Assembly (NCBI GenBank): GCA_017885385.1
Contig: JAFNGF010000164.1
Location: 13,021 to 44,602 of the forward strand
Direction: 5' to 3'
Length of the DNA: 31,582 bases
From: Planctomycetota bacterium
GTDB lineage: Bacteria; Planctomycetota; Phycisphaerae; Sedimentisphaerales; Anaerobacaceae
Position 1 is the first letter of the stretch. The number at the start of each line of letters is the position of its first letter. The notes beneath the pieces were generated by a model that was not told the origin of the DNA, searched no databases, and saw only the letters and a program-made list of their open reading frames with translations. Shown here piece by piece: positions 24,223 through 31,582 of the stretch. The translations under genes and the position numbers were made by a program.

Positions 24223-24510
24223 TTTGACCCTTTTTTCCGAATTTGTTTGGCTTCGCGCTTGAATCGGAGGTTTTCAAGGCAGAAATATGGCAAATTAGCT
24301 CAAGAACGCTACTTTCTATGCAAGTGAGCGGTCCTTTCGCATATATCTGGGCAGTTCTGCTCAGGAAATGTTAATTGTTTCTTCGAAAAAAAAGATCATG
24401 TGCACGGCTTACCCATAGCGGTTCCAGATCGTTAAGGTTGGTCGCCCCGCGGACGAAACCATATCTCCAGATGCTCTGGGCTGGTTGTAAGACAGGCTGC
24501 AAGGTCATGG

Positions 24511-24531
24511 CATCGGATTGATAATCCGATG
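24511..24531. other. Anticodon-arm-like hairpin, attachment-site-like scar (site C)
   Basis: CATCGGA (24511-24517), loop TTGATAA, TCCGATG (24525-24531). It is followed by GCCCAAAATTATAAACCC and ACTTACAGACA. The plus-strand loop would carry a GAT (Ile) anticodon, but there is no T or D arm. The downstream AAAATnATAAnCCC and CTTA.AGAC sequence is shared with sites A and B. Confidence 0.5.
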
Positions 24532-24634
24532 GCCCAAAATTATAAACCCTTTCGACAAAGCAACTTACAGACACCCAAAAAAGGCCCAAAACATCGCTGA
24601 TGCTACTGGCAACGCAAAGCCTTTTGCTAGGTCA

Positions 24635-24720
24635 AGGGGGGAGGGGTATCAAAATCTCTGACAAGATCGTTGCGGAGACCGCTGGCGGACCGGCGCGCAT
24701 CTTTTCGCGGGTTTTGATAG
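24635..24720 (+). other. Phage cos-like relic (P27-type terminase junction)
   Basis: GGGGGGAGGGGTATCAAAATC at its start, then a GAGACCG..GGACCGGCGCGC core and a GTTTTGATAGAGGGG end. This resembles, from memory, the spacer between HNH-nuclease and P27-family small-terminase genes of many phages, thought to hold cos. TATCAAAA (24647-24654) and TTTTGATA (24712-24719) are inverted copies. The frame just after it is Lys/Arg-rich (KKRHKAAKKGLERH) like a P27 N-terminus but soon stops. No other phage gene is present. Confidence 0.4.
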
Positions 24721-24879
24721 AGGGGTGGTGACATCAAAAAACGCCACAAAGCGGCCAAGAAAGGCCTGGAAAGGCACCGATCAAACCCAGCAAACCCGGC
24801 TGAGGCCACTGTCCGGAAGGAATTTTAGGGTCATTCTTGCCAGCTATTCTGATCGAAAAAGCAGTCAAAAATTAGCAAG

Positions 24880-24898
24880 AATACGTAGTTTCCACAAT
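24880..24898 (-). repeat. 19-bp inverted repeat, right copy
   Basis: Exact reverse complement of 24204-24222. It ends 207 bp before the PLD-helicase start, so the defence pair to the right begins just outside this repeat pair. Confidence 0.65.
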
Positions 24899-25026
24899 TG
24901 CGACAACGAGCATTTCTTGTTTGAGTATTAAAGCGTGGACGCTGAGACCGTCTACGTATAGGGACATGCGGCCCTGATGCTCATTTTTTGGCTTTGATTT
25001 GCTTATATGGTCACCGATAAATCCGC

Positions 25027-25055
25027 TTGCTTTCGCCAGCTTGGGGCGGTATTAT
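25027..25055 (+). promoter_or_regulatory. Promoter of the PLD-helicase/methyltransferase operon
   Basis: TTGCTT (25027-25032), 17 bp, TATTAT (25050-25055). Transcription would begin near 25062, leaving about 44 nt before ATG 25106. This supports the shorter start for the helicase gene, since the longer frame begins upstream of the promoter. Confidence 0.55.
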
Positions 25056-25105
25056 TCTGTAGGTATTCAGTGCGTCCGTTGCAGAACCACTTGAGGAATT
25101 GCGAA

Positions 25106-28100
25106 ATGGCGGAGAAATTGCCTACAATAATAGATAACAGGGGGGACAATACCTTACTTCACGCACTCCAGCGACTGCTTCCGGGGGTGCAAGGATTGGA
25201 TATTACGACGGGTTTGTTTGAGATCGGCTCGTTTCTCCTGCTGGAACAGCTTTGGCAGGGGCTGGATAAGATTCGCATTCTTATGGGTGACGAGACGACA
25301 AGGAGAACAAAGAAAGAGATTGTTGAATCACTTCGTAAAAAATCCGATGCCAGTATCGAGGACGAGAAAGAACGCGATGATGCACTGACGGGGCTGGCGG
25401 CAGTTCGAGACGCTATCGCTAACAAGCACATATTGCTGAAAGTGTACTTAAAGGCGAGATTTCACGCGAAGTCTTATCTGATGGAATCTAAAGAGACCAG
25501 TCCTGTTGATTTTGCTATTGTGGGTAGCTCCAACCTTACGAGACCTGGCCTTACCGAAAACCTTGAGCTTAACCTTTTCAGCACAGACCAATCGCACATT
25601 GAGAACCTTCGCAAGTGGTATGACGAGATTTGGAAAGAGGGGGAGGATGTAAGGGAAGAAATCCTGAAGGTCATTGAACCGCACCTGAAGGAATACGATC
25701 CCTTCACGGTTTATGCCAAAGCTCTTTATGAGTTTTTTGCAGGCCGCGAGAAGACGCAGGATGAGTGGGAGCTTACAGAGTCAGTTTTGTATCCGAAGTT
25801 GTCCCAGTATCAGAAAGATGGCTACCATCGCGCCTTACAGATTGCCGAACGGTGGGGCGGGGCGCTGATATGTGACGGCGTTGGCCTTGGCAAAACGTAC
25901 ATAGGGCTGATGGTTCTGGAGAGGTGTATTCAGGAAAATAAAAGAGTCCTTCTGGTTGTCCCCAAGTCAGCAGAGGAGAGTGTATGGTTGCGCGACATCA
26001 AGCGGTTTCTGGAACCCAAGTACGACATCTTCTTCCAAGAACAATTCAAGCTGAAAAGACACACGGATTTTGGGCGTGAGGGATTAATAACGGAGCGGGA
26101 GTTGGAGTATTTTCGTCAAAGGACAGACGTGGTCATAATCGATGAGGCGCACCACTTCCGAAATCCAAGGGTCAATAGGGGGCAACTATTGATGGAGCTT
26201 GCGGCTGGCAAGAAGCTTTTTATGCTTACCGCCACGCCAATAAATAACTCTCTCGATGATTTGTATCATTTGATTAATTATGTCGCACAGAACAAAAAAG
26301 ACCATTTTGCAAGCATCCGCATACAAAATCTTCGAGGCCATTTCCTCGAGAATGAAAAACGAATGGAGAAGGAAAGTCCGGCGGCGGAAATACCTGAAAT
26401 TGCCGAGAAAAAAGATTTTCTGAGAACCGATGAACTGCTTAAAAATATTCTGATACAGCGCAGCCGCAAATACGTTAAAAGTTCAGAAGGCATAACCACC
26501 GCATCGCCATTATTTCCAGACCGCCAAAAACCGCGTGTAATCAACTATTCGCTTAAAAGTGTTTATGAAACGCTTTACGGTGAAATCCGCGAGGCATTCG
26601 ATAAGAAAAATCCGTTCCTGTCTTTGGCGATATATAACACCACAGCCTATCATAAAGACCCCGATAAACAAAAAGCTGAGTATCAAAAACTGCTTATCGG
26701 CCTTATCAGAACATTATTATTGAAACGCCTCGAAAGTTCGTTCAAGGCATTTGAAGCAAGCGTTGAAGATTTACTTGCCAAAATGGCGGCGTTTCTGAAA
26801 TACTACTCGCCTGAATTATTTGAAGCATGGGATACAACCAACCGCCGATGGTGGAAGCTGGTGCAGGATCATATAAACGACCGTCTGGAGAAAAGCGAAA
26901 TCGGCACGGAAGATGAGGAAGAGGACGAAGTGCCTGATTTCGTAACAGATTTCGACCCTCAGCAACACAACATGGATAAGCTGCTTGCAGATGTTCAGGA
27001 GGATATGAGACTGCTCACGGAATTTTTGAGTAAGATTTATCGCCGGTTCTACAGCAAAGAAGGCGAAGAGGAAGACCCGGCCAAAGATGAAAAATTACAA
27101 AAACTTATCGACCTGTTACATACCGATGAACTACTGAAAGACCAGAAGGTGATAATCTTTACCGAATTCCGTGATACTGCCCGCTATCTGGCAAGGCAGC
27201 TTCAGGCAGCAGGGCTGAAAAACCTCGAACAGGTTGACAGCGGCAGAAACGTAAGAAACAGAGAAGACATAATAAAAAGGTTTTCGCCATATTATAATTG
27301 CTTCGATGGCGACAAAAACCTTTTAGGCGAAACAGAACTTTCGAAGGCATTGGATAACCCCATAGACATTCTGATTTCTACTGACGTGCTTTCCGAAGGT
27401 TTGAACTTGCAGGATGCCTCCCTGATAATCAATTATGATTTACACTGGAATCCTGTTCGTCTGATGCAGCGGATAGGCCGTGTTGACAGGCGTCTTAATC
27501 CTGAAATTGAGGAAATGCTTGACCGGCCGGCTCATCTGGAGGGTAAGGTCTATTTCTGGAATTTCCTGCCGCCAAAAGAGCTGGAGGAACTGCTGCACCT
27601 CAAGCAGAAACTCGACGGCAAAATCCTGCGAATAAATAAGACCCTCGGCATTGAGGGCGCTTTGCTTATGCCGGATGACCCGGAAATGTCCTTAAAACTT
27701 TTCAACGAACGCTATGAAGGCAAGGAATCAACCGAAGAGCTGATGAATCTCGAAAGGCAGCGCCTTGAAAAAGAATTGCCGGAATTCTGGCAATCGCTCC
27801 AAAATCTCCCAAAAAGATTATTTTCAGGCAAGAAGGCTGGGGACGGGTTTGGTCCCATCCTTAACCAGAAAAATGAAGTAATCGCACATCTTAAGGCCAA
27901 CGACAAGAAGGGAGTTTTCGCCTGCTATCGAATGCCGACAATAATCGGCCCTGCTCCAAAAGATTTAACAGAAGTCCGGCACGAAAAGGCAGACCCGGCC
28001 AAAGAGCAGACAAACGAGGTTCGGTGGTATTTCTGGGACGCTGAGACTGAAAAGGTTACGGAAACGCTCGAAGAAACCTGGACTGCTGCCCGCTGCAGCA

Positions 28101-28252
28101 AAGACACCAAACGAATCATTGAAAAAGGCGTCACCGAACTTGCACCGGCACGAAAGACTATCGAAAAGCACATTAAAAACACCTACCTCAAAGATGTTCA
28201 GGCACCCATCGGCGCCAAGCCGGTCCTTCTCGCGTGGATGGAGATAAGTTGA
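25106..28252 (+). CDS. PLD-family nuclease fused to SNF2-type helicase
   Basis: A 1048-aa protein. Residues 1-200 are a phospholipase-D-like nuclease domain with one HxK motif (FHAKSYLM, His120, Lys122) and GSSN (140-143), the form that works as a dimer in nucleases such as BfiI. Residues about 225-870 are an SF2/SNF2 helicase: GVGLGKT (258-264), VVIIDEAHHF (DEAH 346-349), LTATPINN, KVIIFTEFRDTARYLA, STDVLSEGLNLQDA and LMQRIGRVDRRLNP. A coiled/acidic insert (GTEDEEEDEVPDF) lies between the lobes. ATG 25106 has GAGGA 8 nt upstream and follows a good promoter. The stop overlaps the methyltransferase ATG (TGATG), so the pair is coupled. Likely restriction component: translocation along DNA with PLD cleavage. 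Confidence 0.88.
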   Translation: MAEKLPTIIDNRGDNTLLHALQRLLPGVQGLDITTGLFEIGSFLLLEQLWQGLDKIRILMGDETTRRTKKEIVESLRKKSDASIEDEKERDDALTGLAAVRDAIANKHILLKVYLKARFHAKSYLMESKETSPVDFAIVGSSNLTRPGLTENLELNLFSTDQSHIENLRKWYDEIWKEGEDVREEILKVIEPHLKEYDPFTVYAKALYEFFAGREKTQDEWELTESVLYPKLSQYQKDGYHRALQIAERWGGALICDGVGLGKTYIGLMVLERCIQENKRVLLVVPKSAEESVWLRDIKRFLEPKYDIFFQEQFKLKRHTDFGREGLITERELEYFRQRTDVVIIDEAHHFRNPRVNRGQLLMELAAGKKLFMLTATPINNSLDDLYHLINYVAQNKKDHFASIRIQNLRGHFLENEKRMEKESPAAEIPEIAEKKDFLRTDELLKNILIQRSRKYVKSSEGITTASPLFPDRQKPRVINYSLKSVYETLYGEIREAFDKKNPFLSLAIYNTTAYHKDPDKQKAEYQKLLIGLIRTLLLKRLESSFKAFEASVEDLLAKMAAFLKYYSPELFEAWDTTNRRWWKLVQDHINDRLEKSEIGTEDEEEDEVPDFVTDFDPQQHNMDKLLADVQEDMRLLTEFLSKIYRRFYSKEGEEEDPAKDEKLQKLIDLLHTDELLKDQKVIIFTEFRDTARYLARQLQAAGLKNLEQVDSGRNVRNREDIIKRFSPYYNCFDGDKNLLGETELSKALDNPIDILISTDVLSEGLNLQDASLIINYDLHWNPVRLMQRIGRVDRRLNPEIEEMLDRPAHLEGKVYFWNFLPPKELEELLHLKQKLDGKILRINKTLGIEGALLMPDDPEMSLKLFNERYEGKESTEELMNLERQRLEKELPEFWQSLQNLPKRLFSGKKAGDGFGPILNQKNEVIAHLKANDKKGVFACYRMPTIIGPAPKDLTEVRHEKADPAKEQTNEVRWYFWDAETEKVTETLEETWTAARCSKDTKRIIEKGVTELAPARKTIEKHIKNTYLKDVQAPIGAKPVLLAWMEIS

Positions 28253-31200
28253 TGCCGACAGAGGAGCAGATTCAGCAAGCCATTCGCAGTGTAACAGACC
28301 AGCGTTCCTTCATAGACGGTTTATTGCGCCAAACGCTCAATTGGCCTATCAATCTGGACTTCAACGACATCGGAGAGATAACCTACGAATTGACAGACGA
28401 GGAACTGGACACCATCGGACTAAGCAGAGATGTTCTAATCGGTCCTGTCCTTGAGATGCAGCCTTTGGAACAGACCAATCAGCAACAGTGGGGCATTTTT
28501 ATTCTTGAGTTTGCAAATCCTATTCCGCTTCTGACAGGTCGCGGCCTTACAGGGCCGCTTCGGAAAGTTTTACGCGGCCTCGTATCCAATCGAAGAAACA
28601 GACCTTCGAACCTGCCAATCTGGGACAGGGAAAACCTGCTCTTTATCTGCACGCACAATTATCAGCACTTCCGTTTCGCTTATTTCAAACCGGCAAAGCA
28701 AAAGGGGCAGGCTGAACCGCTTGCTATGTTCGGCTGGGAAGGAGGCGATGCCCCCAGAACTGTATGCGAATTTAATTTGGGACATCTGGAGTGGCCAACT
28801 GACTCCGAGGATTCTGAAAGATGGACATCAGAATGGTCTAAAGCCTTCGATGTCGAAAAGGTAACAAATAAATTCTATGAAGAATACAAAAAACTTTTTG
28901 ATGCAATACAGGGGAAATTCATCGGACTGACAGAACAGGAAGAGAAAAAACTCTTTGCCCAAACTCTTTTGAACCGTCTGATGTTCCTTCGTTTTGTCGA
29001 ACGTAAAGGGTGGCTTAAACTTGATGGAAATCCCCATAATTATTTGCAACGACTCTATCAGACCTGTTCCGGCATTAGCCAATCGTGGTATCAGAACCGA
29101 CTTAAGGTTTTATTTTTTGAAGGTCTTGCCGTCCCGAATCACGGAAGGAACGAAATTATCGGAGATGTGCCATACCTGAACGGTGGACTCTTTGAAACGA
29201 CTGATTTAGACAATGAGGTTACGGATATTCCTAACGAAGCGTTTGAACCCATTCTCGGACGAGAAGGCCTTTTTTACCGCTATAACTTTACTGTCGAAGA
29301 ATCTACACCTCTGGACATTGAAGTAGCTGTTGATCCTGAAATGCTTGGCAAGGTCTTCGAGAAGCTCACAAATGCCCGACGACAGAAGGGCAGTTATTAT
29401 ACACCGCGTACAGTGGTCTCATTTATGTGCCGTGAGACACTTAAAGGGTATCTTGGCACCTATTATGCTTCAATGGTAGATGAAGATGACGTTGAGCAGA
29501 TTAGCGTACCTGTGGCAAGAGATTTGCTCGGTCGCCTCGCTAAAGTTAGGGTAGTCGATCCCGCCTGTGGCAGCGGCGCATATCTTCTCGGTATGCTGCA
29601 GGAGCTTTTCAGGTTAACGAAGCTATTGGATACACGGGCAGAAACGGAAACACCCCGAGACGCTTATCAAAGAAAGCTGTCAATAATACAGAATAATCTT
29701 TTTGGCGTCGATTTGGATGAATTTGCCGTAAATATTGCCCGGCTGCGTTTATGGCTTTCTTTAGCAGTTGAATACGAAGGCAGCGAGCCTGAACCCCTTC
29801 CAAATCTCGACCTTAAGATAGAGTGCGGAGACAGTCTCGCAGCACCTGACCCGTCGGGAGCGGGGCAGATAGACTTTATTCGCCAACAGCAAATCAGCGA
29901 CTTAGAACGCCTCAAGGGCATTCATATGAATCCCCGGCTCAGGTCCGGCTACCCTAATCTCGAGAACGAGATAGCACAACTCAAGGAGCAAATTGCCGTA
30001 TATGCACATCCTGATGAATCAGTGGAAGGATTTGACTGGCGGGTCGAGTTTGCAGAAGTATGGTCGGAAAGAGGCGGCTTTGACATTGTTTTGGCAAATC
30101 CTCCTTACGGCGTTGATGTAACAGATTTTATCCGCAATAAGTATTTCAATCAGCGCAGTGAAAACGAGAAGGGCCAATCGAAGGACTCTTATGGCATTTT
30201 TATCGCGAGAGGACTTCAGTTGCTTCGGCCCAACGGCACACTTTCGTATATTGTCTCAGATACTTGGCGAACAATAAAAAGTCATCGACCACTTCGAAAA
30301 CGGCTTTTGGAAACTACAACTGTACTGCACGTTCTGGATTTACCTCCTTGGATTTTTGAGGCAACGGTCAATACGTGCATTTTGACATTGTCCAAAACTC
30401 CAGCGGGCGATAATCACACTATAATTGCTGGTGATTTACGGGCAATCGAAAAAGACAACTGGAAAACCCTTTCAGATAACCTTATCGCTGTTTCCGGTCA
30501 TGGGCCGGATATTCAAACTCTAAATTGTGCAAGATATACATTTCCACAAAACTTCATTGTAACGTATGACAATTTGTCATTTTTCATTGGTTTACCACGA
30601 CTATATCATCTAATGAGTAATGAGCAATTTCAAGGGCTTGATGATATTGCCGATGTTAAGCACGGCCTTACTACAGGGAATACAAGAGCCTTCATCTACA
30701 AGTTATCAACCGCGACTGGTAATTATCAGATAGCAAATGCCGCTTCAATATTTGACTTGCGTCATTCTCAACAGTTATCGATTGATGAAAAGCAAAATGG
30801 TTTCGACCCTGCTCGATTTGGCAATAGTTTTCTTGTGCCTTATGATAAGGGAGGGGCCAGTGATGCTGAAGAAGGTTGGTTACCCAACTATTATGTGCCA
30901 ACCGAATATTTTATTGATTGGAGTCGTGAAACCGTCAATCGAATGAAGTTATTGCCGGGCTTTAGACATGATGGAAAAGAATACTATTTCAAAGACGGAA
31001 TTACATTTTCACATACGGGTTTCTATTCCCCAACATTTCGATTGAATGCTGGTGGTGTTTTTGATACCGCGGGATCTTGCGTATTTCCACGCAATGCCAA
31101 CCACAAAGTTCTCTTGGGTATACTTAATTCCAGTTTGGTTCGTTATTTATTCAAGAATTTTATAAATCATACTGTTAATGCTGCGGAGAACCCTGTTAAA

Positions 31201-31582
31201 AAGATTCCGATTTGCGAATTGCGCAACGTTCTTACGGAGAGGATTCAGCTTCTTGTCGAAACAATTATTCGGCAGCAACGAGAAAATTTACGATATCCCT
31301 ATTTTCAGCGTGAGCAAAAAGAGATTAATACTTTGGTGTGCCAGCTCTATGCCTTGACGGGAGAAGATATTCGGGAAGTCGAGCTTTGGTATTGCCGCCG
31401 TTATCCGAGATTAGCTGAGGCACAAGGCGTTTTGAGCGAAGTGAAAGAAAAGTATGCTGACCATTTAGCCCGATGTCAGCGAATCTTAGAAAAGCCACCC
31501 TCTTACTGGCGTTCAAATCCCATTCTTGAACTAATCGCTCAAGGCGAAAGTCATACGCTCGAATTCAAAGAGACTTTGGAAT
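28252..31582 (+). CDS. Eco57I-type N6-adenine DNA methyltransferase with C-terminal AlbA_2-like domain, partial
   Basis: One uninterrupted frame of 1110 codons running off the window; its 3' end is missing. The N-terminal ~400 residues are the helical/alpha-beta region typical of large Eco57I-class enzymes (LFAQTLLNRLMFLRFVERKGWL, YYTPRTVVSFM). The SAM motif VVDPACGSGAYLLGML follows (about 435-450), then FGVDLDEFAVNIARLRLWL and the catalytic NPPY (616-619, motif IV of N6-adenine enzymes). Residues about 750-1040 should be the target-recognition part. The last 19 residues visible (ILELIAQGESHTLEFKETL) match the start of an AlbA_2/Schlafen-type domain. It is coupled to the PLD-helicase by a TGATG overlap. 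Likely role: modification and self-recognition for the restriction-like partner. Confidence 0.9.
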   Translation, partial: MPTEEQIQQAIRSVTDQRSFIDGLLRQTLNWPINLDFNDIGEITYELTDEELDTIGLSRDVLIGPVLEMQPLEQTNQQQWGIFILEFANPIPLLTGRGLTGPLRKVLRGLVSNRRNRPSNLPIWDRENLLFICTHNYQHFRFAYFKPAKQKGQAEPLAMFGWEGGDAPRTVCEFNLGHLEWPTDSEDSERWTSEWSKAFDVEKVTNKFYEEYKKLFDAIQGKFIGLTEQEEKKLFAQTLLNRLMFLRFVERKGWLKLDGNPHNYLQRLYQTCSGISQSWYQNRLKVLFFEGLAVPNHGRNEIIGDVPYLNGGLFETTDLDNEVTDIPNEAFEPILGREGLFYRYNFTVEESTPLDIEVAVDPEMLGKVFEKLTNARRQKGSYYTPRTVVSFMCRETLKGYLGTYYASMVDEDDVEQISVPVARDLLGRLAKVRVVDPACGSGAYLLGMLQELFRLTKLLDTRAETETPRDAYQRKLSIIQNNLFGVDLDEFAVNIARLRLWLSLAVEYEGSEPEPLPNLDLKIECGDSLAAPDPSGAGQIDFIRQQQISDLERLKGIHMNPRLRSGYPNLENEIAQLKEQIAVYAHPDESVEGFDWRVEFAEVWSERGGFDIVLANPPYGVDVTDFIRNKYFNQRSENEKGQSKDSYGIFIARGLQLLRPNGTLSYIVSDTWRTIKSHRPLRKRLLETTTVLHVLDLPPWIFEATVNTCILTLSKTPAGDNHTIIAGDLRAIEKDNWKTLSDNLIAVSGHGPDIQTLNCARYTFPQNFIVTYDNLSFFIGLPRLYHLMSNEQFQGLDDIADVKHGLTTGNTRAFIYKLSTATGNYQIANAASIFDLRHSQQLSIDEKQNGFDPARFGNSFLVPYDKGGASDAEEGWLPNYYVPTEYFIDWSRETVNRMKLLPGFRHDGKEYYFKDGITFSHTGFYSPTFRLNAGGVFDTAGSCVFPRNANHKVLLGILNSSLVRYLFKNFINHTVNAAENPVKKIPICELRNVLTERIQLLVETIIRQQRENLRYPYFQREQKEINTLVCQLYALTGEDIREVELWYCRRYPRLAEAQGVLSEVKEKYADHLARCQRILEKPPSYWRSNPILELIAQGESHTLEFKETLE

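Larger units (their letters stand above)
23445..25005. other. Gene-poor junction between two defence modules
   Basis: About 1.56 kb with no gene I can support. Several open frames of 60-120 codons exist (for example 23533-23826 plus, 23925-24293 minus) but none has a ribosome-binding site, family match or coherent composition. What it holds: a hairpin scar (24511-24531), a 19-bp inverted-repeat pair (24204/24880), and a cos-like phage relic (about 24635-24720). Confidence 0.55.

Noticed and set aside
23511..24293. Several open frames of 60-120 codons on both strands
   Set aside because: Overlapping, no start signals, no recognisable family, composition unlike neighbouring genes.
24511..24531. 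Complete tRNA-Ile or tRNA-Asn genes at sites C and B
   Set aside because: Only the anticodon arm is tRNA-like; no T arm, D arm or acceptor pairing was found around it.
25106..31582. Assignment to DISARM, BREX or Druantia by name
   Set aside because: No DrmA/DrmB, PglZ/BrxC or DruE-like gene is visible; the window ends inside the second gene.

Overview
The window looks like an accessory region of a Planctomycetota genome, probably from the Phycisphaerae/Sedimentisphaerales. I infer this from a short C-terminal peptide with a WPEL..IK/R.AI core, which I associate with planctomycete mobile elements and which occurs three times here, and from 'C..CHDL/CYDL.Y' zinc-ribbon proteins. Base composition is mixed and codon use varies between blocks, as in a region built by repeated insertion. 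No rRNA gene, intact tRNA gene, CRISPR array or complete integrase gene is visible.

Layout. (1) 1-3.7 kb, minus strand: a plasmid-like replication module. It has a DnaB-N/RepA-type helicase (234-1727), an excisionase-like HTH protein, a small charged protein and a 353-aa protein of unknown function. Seven direct repeats (iterons) lie at the 3' end of the helicase gene. (2) At 3.72-3.77 kb lies the 3' half of a tRNA-Arg(TCT), an integration scar, with a WPEL peptide gene or relic diverging on each side. (3) 4.0-5.7 kb: four small unknown genes, two of them zinc ribbons. (4) 6.0-7.7 kb: an AbiE-type toxin-antitoxin pair behind a near-consensus promoter that carries a perfect palindrome. (5) 8.25-16.1 kb: a branched-chain (or related) amino-acid ABC transporter operon, livK-X-Y-Z-livH-M-G-F. 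X and Y are unknown membrane proteins. Z is a diaminopimelate-decarboxylase-like protein whose PLP lysine and active-site cysteine are both replaced. (6) 16.15-16.75 kb: a second anticodon-arm-like hairpin, an IS21 istB relic and another WPEL relic. (7) 16.9-23.4 kb, minus strand: four genes encoding an HD-domain protein with a death-like C-terminal module, two unknown proteins, and a 1075-aa protein with an HEAAH zincin motif. I consider this the best candidate for an undescribed conflict system. (8) 23.5-25.0 kb: a gene-poor junction with a third hairpin, a pair of 19-bp inverted repeats and a phage cos-like relic. (9) 25.1 kb to the end: a PLD-nuclease/SNF2-helicase gene overlapping a large Eco57I-type adenine methyltransferase that runs off the window as an AlbA_2-like domain begins. 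Together these resemble a restriction-like defence pair.

How it fits together. Three tRNA-anticodon-arm-like hairpins (3.76, 16.17 and 24.52 kb) share flanking sequence and separate the cargo blocks. The simplest reading is a defence and accessory island assembled by successive site-specific insertions. The AbiE pair, the HD/zincin cluster and the PLD-helicase/methyltransferase are its defence content. The transporter operon is an unexpected metabolic or signalling passenger with its own odd genes.
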